Source: CAG-217 sp963638105
GTDB taxonomy: Bacteria; Bacillota; Clostridia; Oscillospirales; Acutalibacteraceae
Assembly: GCA_963638105.1 (NCBI GenBank)
Contig: CAVHPP010000001.1
Coordinates: forward strand, 77,080-141,079
DNA length: 64,000 nt
Reading direction: 5' to 3'
Shown: positions 38,893-46,097 of the stretch, piece by piece
How the letters are laid out: each line of letters opens with the position of its first letter
Numbering within the stretch: position 1 is the stretch's first letter
The notes under the pieces: model-generated
Told to the model about the DNA's origin: nothing
What the model saw: the letters and a program-made list of their open reading frames with translations, nothing else
The model's database searches: none
Position numbers and translations under genes: made by a program

Positions 38893-40644
38893 TTACAGGT
38901 TTTGCAGATCGTCGTTGATTTGTGCGCAGGTCAGGCGGTTTTCTTCCAGCACCGACTGCACATCGTAGCGATCCAGGAATTCTTTTTGCAGGCCGTAGCA
39001 CAGCACCTTGGTGTCTGTGCCGCCGTAGTAGGCTGCGATCTTTTGACCAAAGCCGCCGTCCAGCACGCCGTCCTCCAGGGTGACTACGGTTTTATGGGTC
39101 TTGCCCAGCTGTGCCAGCAGCTCTTTATCCAGCCCGGTGATATAGTAGGGGTTGATGAGCGTGGGGCGCACGCCGGTGCGCTTTTCATATTCCACAGCCG
39201 CCTGCCGAGCCAGGGGGTAAAAGCTGCCCAGGCCGATAAACGCCACATCGCTGCCCGCTTGGGTCACTTCATAGGTGTTCAGCTTGCCAAAGTCCTTGGT
39301 GACCGCCTTGCCGTCGGAGAGTACGCCGCAGGCCGGTACGCGAATAGCCACCGGGTGCTCCCGCTGGGTCATGCTCCAGCGCAGCATGGCAAAATACTCC
39401 TCTTTGGTGGTGGGGGCCAGGTACACCAGATTGGGAATGTTGGAGATCATGGGAATGTCAAAGACGCCCAGGTGGGTCACATCGTTCATACCGTACACAG
39501 AGGCGGCGAACACCAACAGGGTGGCCGGGTTGTTGTTGATGCACAGATCCTGGCTCAGCTGGTCGTAGGTGCGCTGCAAAAAGGTGCTGTACACGCCGTA
39601 CACCGGCTTGGCACCGCCGGCAGCCAGTCCGCTGGCCAGCGCCACGGCGGTTTCCTCGGCAATGCCTACATCTATGAACTGTTTGCCTGCCTGCTTGCGC
39701 AGTTCCTCGGTAAAGCCAAATACAGTGGGGGTGCCGGAGGTGATGGCTACCACCTTGGGATCCTTTTGCATTTCACCCAGCAGATACCGGGCGGTCAGAT
39801 CCCCGTAGTCCTCGCCCTCAAAGTGCACCGTGCTCTCGCCGGTTTTGGGATCGAAGGGCATACACCAGTGCCAGTTCTCCTTGTAGGTCTCCGCCGGGGC
39901 GTAGCCCTTGCCCTTTTCGGTGACAATGTGCACCACCACCGGGTGGTCGCTGTCCTTGACCTGCTGAAAGGTCTCAATCAGCGCGTCTGTGTTATTGCCC
40001 TCCGGTTGGAACACATAATCAAGCCCCATAGCGCGGAACAGGTTGCACGCTGCCTTGCCGCCGGTTTGGCGCAGCAGCTCCAAATTTTTATAAATGCCGC
40101 CGTGGTTCTCTGCAATGGACATACCGTTGTCGTTAACCACGATGATCAGGTTGCCGTCCATCTCGCCTGCCAAATCCAGCCCCTCCAGAGCCTCGCCGCC
40201 GGACAGCGAGCCGTCGCCGATAACGGCTACCACATTGTGGTGCTCGCCCTTGGCGTCCCGAGCCTTTGCCAAGCCGCAGGCCAGGCTGACGGAGGTGGAG
40301 GTGTGGCCCAGGGTAAAGGGGTCGTGGGCACTCTCCTGGGGCGCGCTGTACCCGGTAATATCGTCATATCGTGCCGGGTCTAAGAAGCCGTAGCTGCGCC
40401 CGGTAAGCATTTTGTGGGGATAGGTCTGGTGAGACACATCAAAGACAAACCGATCCTTGGGGGAGTCAAACACCGTGTGCAGGGCAATGGTGGCCTCCAC
40501 CAGTCCCAGGTTGGGACCGCAGTGGCCGCCGTGACGGCTGAGTTTTTCAATCAGCGCGGCGCGCATTTCTGCCGCCAGGGCTGTGCGCTCGGCGCTGTTT
40601 AAGGCTTTTACATCGGCAGGACCGTTGATCTTTTCTAAATACAT
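38893..40644 (-). CDS. Divergent DXS-like thiamine-diphosphate enzyme
   Basis: The 583-residue protein resembles 1-deoxy-D-xylulose-5-phosphate synthase (usually about 620 residues). Seen are HQTYPHKMLTGR, the ThDP motif beginning GDGSLSGGEALEG and ending with VNDN, the IAEETAVALASGLA segment with the catalytic Glu, and VYSTFLQRTYDQLSQD. However, the DRAGLVGxDGPTHxG motif reads FAASVYGMNDVTHLG, and the YPRG motif reads VPACG. As I recall, those arginines hold the phosphate of glyceraldehyde 3-phosphate in true DXS. It may therefore use another aldehyde. It lies in an operon MerR - this gene - flavodoxin. Confidence 0.8.
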   Translation of the reverse strand: MYLEKINGPADVKALNSAERTALAAEMRAALIEKLSRHGGHCGPNLGLVEATIALHTVFDSPKDRFVFDVSHQTYPHKMLTGRSYGFLDPARYDDITGYSAPQESAHDPFTLGHTSTSVSLACGLAKARDAKGEHHNVVAVIGDGSLSGGEALEGLDLAGEMDGNLIIVVNDNGMSIAENHGGIYKNLELLRQTGGKAACNLFRAMGLDYVFQPEGNNTDALIETFQQVKDSDHPVVVHIVTEKGKGYAPAETYKENWHWCMPFDPKTGESTVHFEGEDYGDLTARYLLGEMQKDPKVVAITSGTPTVFGFTEELRKQAGKQFIDVGIAEETAVALASGLAAGGAKPVYGVYSTFLQRTYDQLSQDLCINNNPATLLVFAASVYGMNDVTHLGVFDIPMISNIPNLVYLAPTTKEEYFAMLRWSMTQREHPVAIRVPACGVLSDGKAVTKDFGKLNTYEVTQAGSDVAFIGLGSFYPLARQAAVEYEKRTGVRPTLINPYYITGLDKELLAQLGKTHKTVVTLEDGVLDGGFGQKIAAYYGGTDTKVLCYGLQKEFLDRYDVQSVLEENRLTCAQINDDLQNL

Positions 40645-40663
40645 TTTGCGTTTCCTCCTTTTG

Positions 40664-41038
40664 TTAATCCCAGGTGAGCTTGCCGGTTTTTACCGCCACC
40701 CGGTAGCGAGAGATCTTGTACTCCAATTTGTCCAGCATACGCTGGGTGTCTGCCATTTGGGCCTCCAGCACGACTTTTTGGTCCAGCAGCAGTTGCAGCC
40801 GGGCGGGAATGGTGCTGTCGCCCTGCATAAAGAGCTGCACATATTCGATCATCACCTCTACCGGCAGACCGGCGCTGCGCATACAAATGGCCAGTTCTAC
40901 CCAGCCAAGATCGTCCTCTTGATAGTCCCGAATGCCGCCGCCGGTGCGGTGCACTTGGGGGATCATACCCACCCGCTCGTAGTAGCGCAGGGTGTCCTGG
41001 GAAATGTTGTACTTTTCGCTGACCTCTTTAATGGTCAT
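40664..41038 (-). CDS. MerR-family regulator of the AdhR/NmlR type
   Basis: The 124-residue protein begins MTIKEVSEKYNISQDTLRYY, the MerR winged helix. It continues with GIRDYQEDDLGWVELAICMRSAGLPVEV, a stretch very similar to B. subtilis AdhR; I give only the start and end here. The single cysteine at residue 52 in this region matches the AdhR cysteine that senses aldehydes/electrophiles. No other metal-binding cysteines are seen. It heads the operon with the DXS-like gene (19 bases later) and its promoter has the 19-base spacer of MerR targets. Confidence 0.9.
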   Translation of the reverse strand: MTIKEVSEKYNISQDTLRYYERVGMIPQVHRTGGGIRDYQEDDLGWVELAICMRSAGLPVEVMIEYVQLFMQGDSTIPARLQLLLDQKVVLEAQMADTQRMLDKLEYKISRYRVAVKTGKLTWD

Positions 41039-41060
41039 AGGCTCACCTCGTTTCAAGGGT

Positions 41061-41091
41061 AGTATATACCCTGGAGTTGACTCTAAGTCAA
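41061..41091 (-). promoter_or_regulatory. MerR-type promoter with 19-base spacer (MerR-DXS-flavodoxin operon)
   Basis: On the minus strand TTGACT (41086-41091) and TATACT (41061-41066) are 19 bases apart. The spacer holds a dyad, CTTAGAGT and ACTCCAGG around one base. This is the AdhR/NmlR-type pattern, where the activator twists the DNA to bring -35 and -10 into line. The CTTGACTT(A/G)GAGT part is shared with the promoter at 50076-50106. Confidence 0.88.
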
Positions 41092-41118
41092 GACTTTTTT
41101 GAAAATTTTTTATTTACA

Positions 41119-41150
41119 GTAAAAAAGCAGCCGATTTTATCGACTGCTTT
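41119..41150 (-). terminator. Terminator after the GH31 gene
   Basis: An 11 bp stem (41124-41134 with 41140-41150, one G-T pair) is followed on the minus strand by TTTTTT. Confidence 0.88.
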
Positions 41151-41160
41151 ATGTTTGGAT

Positions 41161-43458
41161 TTACTTGATAATCAGCTGCCGGCGGTCTGCCGGAGTTAGG
41201 CGAATGTTCGGCGCAAAGGGGGTGTCGCCCCGGTTCTCTACCTGCACGGTCACAGTGTCGGCGGTGCAGGTGACGGTAAAGACCGCGTCCACGCAGTGGC
41301 CGTCCCGGTAGGCATAGGTGTGGCCGTCATCATCAAAGTAGCGGCTTTGGAAGGTGCCGTCAGCAATGGGATAGACGGTGAACTGCACCCGACCGGGCTT
41401 TTGGAACCCGGTAGGCCCAATGTCCAGAGGGAATACGCAGCCGCCACGCACAAAATAGGGCACGGTGCCGGTGGCGGGAATATGCAGCGGCACCGTCTGC
41501 CCGCCGGTGTAGCACCGGTCGTCCTTGTACCAGATTTCGCCGGACGGCAAGTAGACTTCTATATTCTCCACGCCCTGATCCAGCACGCAAGCTGCCAGCA
41601 GGTCGCGCCCCAGCAAAAAGGCGGGATCGTCCGGATCAATCTGCGGGTCATCATAATAGAGGCACAGAGGTGCCTGCAAGGGGAGCTCCTCCTGCACGCT
41701 GCGGTAGGCGGTGCTGTAATAGTAGGGCAGCAGAGCCTTACGCTGGTCAAACAGCGCGTGCACGCTGTCCATCACCTCCGGATAGCTCCAGGGCATGGTG
41801 GCGGAGCCGTCCGTGTTCCAGGAATGAATGGTAAAGCGGGGCTCAAATACACCGTGCTGGATCCAGCGCAGCAGCAGCTCACGGGAGGGCATTTCCCCGG
41901 AAAAGCCGCCCAGATCGTGGCCGTAGAAGTAGAAGCCGGACAGGCTCAGGGTCATACCCATATAGTGGCAGTAGCGCAGATCGTGGAAAGAGGTGTAGTT
42001 GTCACCGCTCCAGGTCTGAGCCAGCCGCCGCAGACCGATCCCGGCACTGCGGGTGGAAAGGAACGGCCGTTCTGTCGGTCGCATTTTCGTTTGCGCTCGG
42101 TAAGAACTGAGCACCATCAAGTAGGTGAGCGCCGGGCGAATGTGAGCAGCCGGGGCCGCCTTGCCGCCAAAGCCTACGGCAACGGCGGTGGGGTCCTGAA
42201 TGTCAAATTCGTTGTTGTCGTTCCAAGTGGCGTCCATGCCGTTTTGCAGCAGTTTTTCCGTCACCTGATTGTGCCAAAAGGCAAAGGCCCCGGGATTGGT
42301 AAAATCCAGGTAGCTGCCCAGACCGTCCCAAAACTGGGTAACATAGGGGCTGCCGTCTGCGTTCTTGACAAACAGACCCTTGGCCGCCAGGTCGTTGTAC
42401 ATGGGGTGGGTAGTCAGAAACGCCGGCTTGATGTTGGGAATCAGGTGCACCCCGGCGGCGTTGAATTTGCCGATAAACCGTGCCGGGTCCGGGAACTTCT
42501 CTCTGTTCCAGTGAAACACGCAGCGCTGGTTGCCGATGGCGGTGTAGCCGGAGGACAGGTAAAACCCGCTGCAATTCAGATCCAGCGCCTGTACTTTGGC
42601 AAGGAATGCGTCCATCTTTTCTTCTGACTTGGGGGCGTCCGTATAAGCCATGGTGCTGGCGCAGTAGTCAAAGCTCCACTTGGGGGGCAGCGGCTGGCGG
42701 CCCACTGTGCGGCAAAACTGCTGCAAGATCTCTAACTTGCTGCCAAAGAACACATAGTACACCAGGCAGTCCTCGGCGGAGCGATAATACTTAAACGGCG
42801 GGTAGTAGTTGTTGATCTCCCGGCCCAGATCCATCTCACCGGGGGCCGTGGTGTCATAAAAAATGCCGTAGCAGCCCACGCTGTTTTGGCAGATGTAAAA
42901 GGGCGTGTGCTTGTAGAGCGGGTCGGTCATGGCAGCGTCAAAGCCCATGCTGTCCGCCGCGTCTATGCGAAAGCGCCGCCCGGCTTTGTTCACGCTGCCG
43001 CCCTTATCGCCCAGGCCGTAGATCCGCTCGTTCCGCTCCCGGGTGATGTAGTGGGTGGCGCCGGTGCCAAACTCTTTGTCCAAATTATAGGCCAGCGGTC
43101 CACGATCGGCAAAGAGTACCCGATCGCCAATCTTGTAAGTGAGCAGCAGATTGTGAGTCTCCAGCTCTGCCGTTACCCCGCAAGGCAGGGCAAAGGCGGT
43201 GCCGCTCTCTGTTTCCGTGACTGCGGGCGCTGCCGGTTGAAACCCGGCGGTGCTCAGCCGCACTCTGCCCTGGGGGCCGATAGGCGCATTGTCCGGGTCA
43301 ATATTAAAGGTGGGCAGCAGGTCGTCTGCGTTACGATAAAGCGCTACACGCAGGCAACTGCCGGAGAGAAAGTCCAGCTGCGCCTGCCAGCCGTCGGCAG
43401 TGTAAGTGCGTGCGGTGGGCGTGGCAGCGGTTTGGGTAAAGTTGTGGTCGAATTTCAT
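41161..43458 (-). CDS. Glycoside hydrolase family 31 (alpha-glucosidase/alpha-xylosidase type)
   Basis: The 765-residue protein has the GH31 layout: N-terminal beta-sandwich, catalytic barrel, C-terminal beta domains. The nucleophile lies in TWNDNNEFDI (about residue 412) and the acid/base Asp in TWSGDNYTSF (about 486). YGLGDKGGSVNKAGRR and GFYFYGHDLGGFSG are typical. It has no signal peptide, so it is probably cytoplasmic. Its ATG directly follows the stop of the esterase gene, with which it forms an operon. The glycosidic bond cleaved cannot be told from sequence alone. Confidence 0.92.
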   Translation of the reverse strand: MKFDHNFTQTAATPTARTYTADGWQAQLDFLSGSCLRVALYRNADDLLPTFNIDPDNAPIGPQGRVRLSTAGFQPAAPAVTETESGTAFALPCGVTAELETHNLLLTYKIGDRVLFADRGPLAYNLDKEFGTGATHYITRERNERIYGLGDKGGSVNKAGRRFRIDAADSMGFDAAMTDPLYKHTPFYICQNSVGCYGIFYDTTAPGEMDLGREINNYYPPFKYYRSAEDCLVYYVFFGSKLEILQQFCRTVGRQPLPPKWSFDYCASTMAYTDAPKSEEKMDAFLAKVQALDLNCSGFYLSSGYTAIGNQRCVFHWNREKFPDPARFIGKFNAAGVHLIPNIKPAFLTTHPMYNDLAAKGLFVKNADGSPYVTQFWDGLGSYLDFTNPGAFAFWHNQVTEKLLQNGMDATWNDNNEFDIQDPTAVAVGFGGKAAPAAHIRPALTYLMVLSSYRAQTKMRPTERPFLSTRSAGIGLRRLAQTWSGDNYTSFHDLRYCHYMGMTLSLSGFYFYGHDLGGFSGEMPSRELLLRWIQHGVFEPRFTIHSWNTDGSATMPWSYPEVMDSVHALFDQRKALLPYYYSTAYRSVQEELPLQAPLCLYYDDPQIDPDDPAFLLGRDLLAACVLDQGVENIEVYLPSGEIWYKDDRCYTGGQTVPLHIPATGTVPYFVRGGCVFPLDIGPTGFQKPGRVQFTVYPIADGTFQSRYFDDDGHTYAYRDGHCVDAVFTVTCTADTVTVQVENRGDTPFAPNIRLTPADRRQLIIK

Positions 43459-44784
43459 TTATACCGGTCCTTTGTTATGGAGTGTTTCTTGAATGAGACG
43501 GCTGTCCGGGAAGGGCGCCATGCGGCTGGGGTCACCAAAGCGCATGACCTTGGCGGCGCCTGCTTTCCAGCGGGGCAGGGCGTTGCAGTTGGGGTTGCCG
43601 CACTTGACAAAGTTGGCGAAGGCTGCCACCATTTGGCGCGAGATCTCCCGATCCGTATCGGTAAAGGGGCGCCAGTTGTTTTGCAGCGTGCCAAAGGCAT
43701 AAAGCAGGTCTGCCGTGTGCCAGGCGCCGTAGTTGTCGCCGGGCAGATCCCGGTCAAAACAGTAGGCGTAGCAGGGGCTGTCCTTGTCGTCATGAGCCCA
43801 GCGGCGGATCAGACCGGACACAATGGCCGGAATCATATCCGCGTTGGTCATGCCCAGGATCTTTGGCATTTTGGGTATGGTGCGCATATTGAATGTGGCT
43901 TTGGTCAGCAGCTTGCCGTCAAACACAGGGAAGGTGTAGAGCATACTGAGTTTGTCGCTTTTACAGGCGTCCAGCCAGGCGTAATACAGGGTGCGGGCAT
44001 CTGTTTGGCGCAGGGCGGCCATATCCGCTGCCCCGGCGTTTTGGCAGATTTGGTCCCAGAACTTACCCACCTTTTCAATGGATTGGGGGCGTGCGGCCGC
44101 CCGTTGCAGCCCCGGTCCGCTCATCATTATGGCGCCTTGGTACCAGTCCCGACACAGGGGAGAGGAAATGAGAATATCCACGCTCATCGCCCCGGCGCTC
44201 TGCCCCAGCAGCGTCACCCGGTGGGGATCACCGCCCAGGGCGGCAATGTTGCGGCGCACCCAGCGGATCGCCTCCAGCTGGTCGTACAGACCGTAGTTGC
44301 CGCAGGTGCCGTCTGCCTCTTTCAGCTGCGGGTGGGCGCAAAAGCCATAGGGTCCCAGCCGGTAATTCATGGCTACGAAGATCACGCCTTTTTTGGCATA
44401 AGCGGTGCCGCTGATGTGGCGCTCGTCGGTGGAGCCGCCGGTAAAGCTGCCCCCGTGAATGTAAATGAGCACCGGGCAGTCCTTGGCGTCCTTAGGCGCC
44501 CAAATGTTCAGGTACTGGCAGTCCTCGCTGTAAGTAAAATGGCAGCCTACCCGAAATTCTTTACTGTAAAAGGGATTGACCTTGGTGTCCTCGTCAAAGC
44601 CCCGGTGCTGGTAGCAGCAGGCACCAAAGTGCGTGGCGTCGTAAACGCCCTCCCAGCGCTCTACCGGTCGGGGATATTCCCAACGGGCGGCGGTGGCGTA
44701 GCGAATGCCCCGGTACTCCAGATGGTCCTCCAGCTCCAGCCCTTGCAGATCGCCGCAGGGTGTGGTGCGGGTAATGGTTTGCAT
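43459..44784 (-). CDS. Type B carboxylesterase
   Basis: The 441-residue alpha/beta hydrolase shows the EDCQYLNIWAP and LIYIHGGSFTGGS oxyanion region, the nucleophile elbow TLLGQSAGAMS (Ser about residue 198) and RLGPYGFCAHP. No signal peptide is seen. Coupled to the GH31 gene (stop and start adjacent), it may remove ester groups such as acetyl from the sugars that GH31 cleaves; that link is inference. It starts MQTITRTTPCGDLQG after AAGGGGGAAT. Confidence 0.9.
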   Translation of the reverse strand: MQTITRTTPCGDLQGLELEDHLEYRGIRYATAARWEYPRPVERWEGVYDATHFGACCYQHRGFDEDTKVNPFYSKEFRVGCHFTYSEDCQYLNIWAPKDAKDCPVLIYIHGGSFTGGSTDERHISGTAYAKKGVIFVAMNYRLGPYGFCAHPQLKEADGTCGNYGLYDQLEAIRWVRRNIAALGGDPHRVTLLGQSAGAMSVDILISSPLCRDWYQGAIMMSGPGLQRAAARPQSIEKVGKFWDQICQNAGAADMAALRQTDARTLYYAWLDACKSDKLSMLYTFPVFDGKLLTKATFNMRTIPKMPKILGMTNADMIPAIVSGLIRRWAHDDKDSPCYAYCFDRDLPGDNYGAWHTADLLYAFGTLQNNWRPFTDTDREISRQMVAAFANFVKCGNPNCNALPRWKAGAAKVMRFGDPSRMAPFPDSRLIQETLHNKGPV

Positions 44785-44814
44785 ATAGATTCCCCCTTAT
44801 ATCTGTTCATTTCC

Positions 44815-44843
44815 ATTATATAGAACTGTTCCTTCAAAATCAA
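44815..44843 (-). promoter_or_regulatory. Promoter of the esterase-GH31 operon
   Basis: On the minus strand TTGATT (44838-44843) and TATAAT (44815-44820) are 17 bases apart, about 30 bases before the esterase start. Confidence 0.85.
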
Positions 44844-44890
44844 TTCTCTATGGTAAAAAATTGCACCCGGGCAAAAAAAGGGACGGCGGC

Positions 44891-44919
44891 TTGCAATGGC
44901 CGTGCGTTTATGATAAAGT
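44891..44919 (+). promoter_or_regulatory. Weak promoter of sbcDC
   Basis: TTGCAA (44891-44896) and TAAAGT (44914-44919) are 17 bases apart, 38 bases before the sbcD ATG. The -10 is poor. Confidence 0.45.
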
Positions 44920-44957
44920 GAACTTAATGTGCGCAGCACAGATGAAGGAGAACCGAT

Positions 44958-46097
44958 ATGAAGTTTTTGCATTTATCCGACCTGCACCTGGGCAAGCGGG
45001 TGCACGGCTTTTCCATGCTGGAGGACCAGGCGTATATTTTGCAGCAGATCCTTGACTGTATTGCCTCAGAGCAACCGGACGGTGTGCTGATTTCCGGAGA
45101 TATTTATGACAAGGCGGTGCCGTCGGCGGAGGCTGTGGCATTGTGCGACGATTTCTTTTATCATTTGGCGCAGCTAAAGGTGCCGGTGTTTGCCATCAGC
45201 GGCAACCACGACTCCCCGGAGCGGCTGGCCTTTGGCAGTCGGCTTATGGACGGCAGCGGGGTGCATTTTTCGCCGGTTTATGACGGTGGGGTGCAGTCCT
45301 TTGTGCTGACGGATCAATGGGGCGAAGTGGGCATTTATATGCTGCCCTTTGTAAAGCCCGCTCAAGTGCGCCGCTATTTTCCTGAGGCGGAGATTGACAG
45401 CTATACGGACGCCCTGTCCGCCGCTGTCGGCGCTATGCAGGTGGATACCGCCCGGCGCAATGTGCTGCTGACGCACCAGTTCGTTACCGGCGCCGCCACT
45501 TCGGACTCGGAGGAGTTGTCCGTAGGCGGTACGGACAATGTGGACGGCAGCGTGTTTGCCCCCTTTGATTATGTGGCGCTGGGGCATATCCACCGCCCCC
45601 AGAATATGGGCAGCCCCCGGCTGCGGTACTGCGGCTCCCCACTGAAGTATTCCTTTTCGGAAGCAGGGCACCAAAAAAGCGTGACCGTGGTGGAACTGGG
45701 GGCAAAAGGAGATCTGCAAGTGCGCACGGTGCCGCTGTCCCCCCGCCGCGATTTAACGCAGCTGCGGGGTAGCTATATGGAACTGACCGCCCGGGATTAT
45801 TATACCAACGGAGATTTTCAGCAGAATTATCTGCATATTACGCTGACAGACGAGCAGGATGTGCCGGACGCCATGGGTCGCCTGCGCAGTATTTATCCTT
45901 ACTTAATGCTGCTGGACTACGACAACGCCCGCACCCGTGCCCTGGGCCAGGTGCATGACGGTGCGGCGACGGAAAAGCAGTCGCCGTTTGATGTGTTTGC
46001 AGAATTTTACCGCCGCCAAAACGGTACGGATCTGACAGAAGAGCAGGCTGCCTTTTTGCGCAGCCAGATGGAAAGTGTGTGGGAGGAGGAAGTATGA
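44958..46097 (+). CDS. sbcD: Exonuclease subunit SbcD (Mre11-type nuclease)
   Basis: The 379-residue calcineurin-like phosphoesterase cuts hairpins and frees blocked DNA ends together with SbcC. All metal motifs are seen: HLSDLHLGKRVHG, SGDIYDKAVPS, ISGNHDSPERLAFGS, LLTHQFVTGA and ALGHIHRPQ. The ATG follows GAAGGAG. The stop overlaps the sbcC start (ATGA). Confidence 0.96.
   Translation: MKFLHLSDLHLGKRVHGFSMLEDQAYILQQILDCIASEQPDGVLISGDIYDKAVPSAEAVALCDDFFYHLAQLKVPVFAISGNHDSPERLAFGSRLMDGSGVHFSPVYDGGVQSFVLTDQWGEVGIYMLPFVKPAQVRRYFPEAEIDSYTDALSAAVGAMQVDTARRNVLLTHQFVTGAATSDSEELSVGGTDNVDGSVFAPFDYVALGHIHRPQNMGSPRLRYCGSPLKYSFSEAGHQKSVTVVELGAKGDLQVRTVPLSPRRDLTQLRGSYMELTARDYYTNGDFQQNYLHITLTDEQDVPDAMGRLRSIYPYLMLLDYDNARTRALGQVHDGAATEKQSPFDVFAEFYRRQNGTDLTEEQAAFLRSQMESVWEEEV

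Noticed and set aside
38695..40383. A 560-codon open frame on the plus strand opposite the DXS-like gene
   Set aside because: It is the shadow of a real, conserved gene: it has His/Gly/Gln-rich composition, no recognisable domain and no ribosome binding site. Similar long antisense frames opposite rpoA, secY, purD, GH31 and esterase genes were left out for the same reason.
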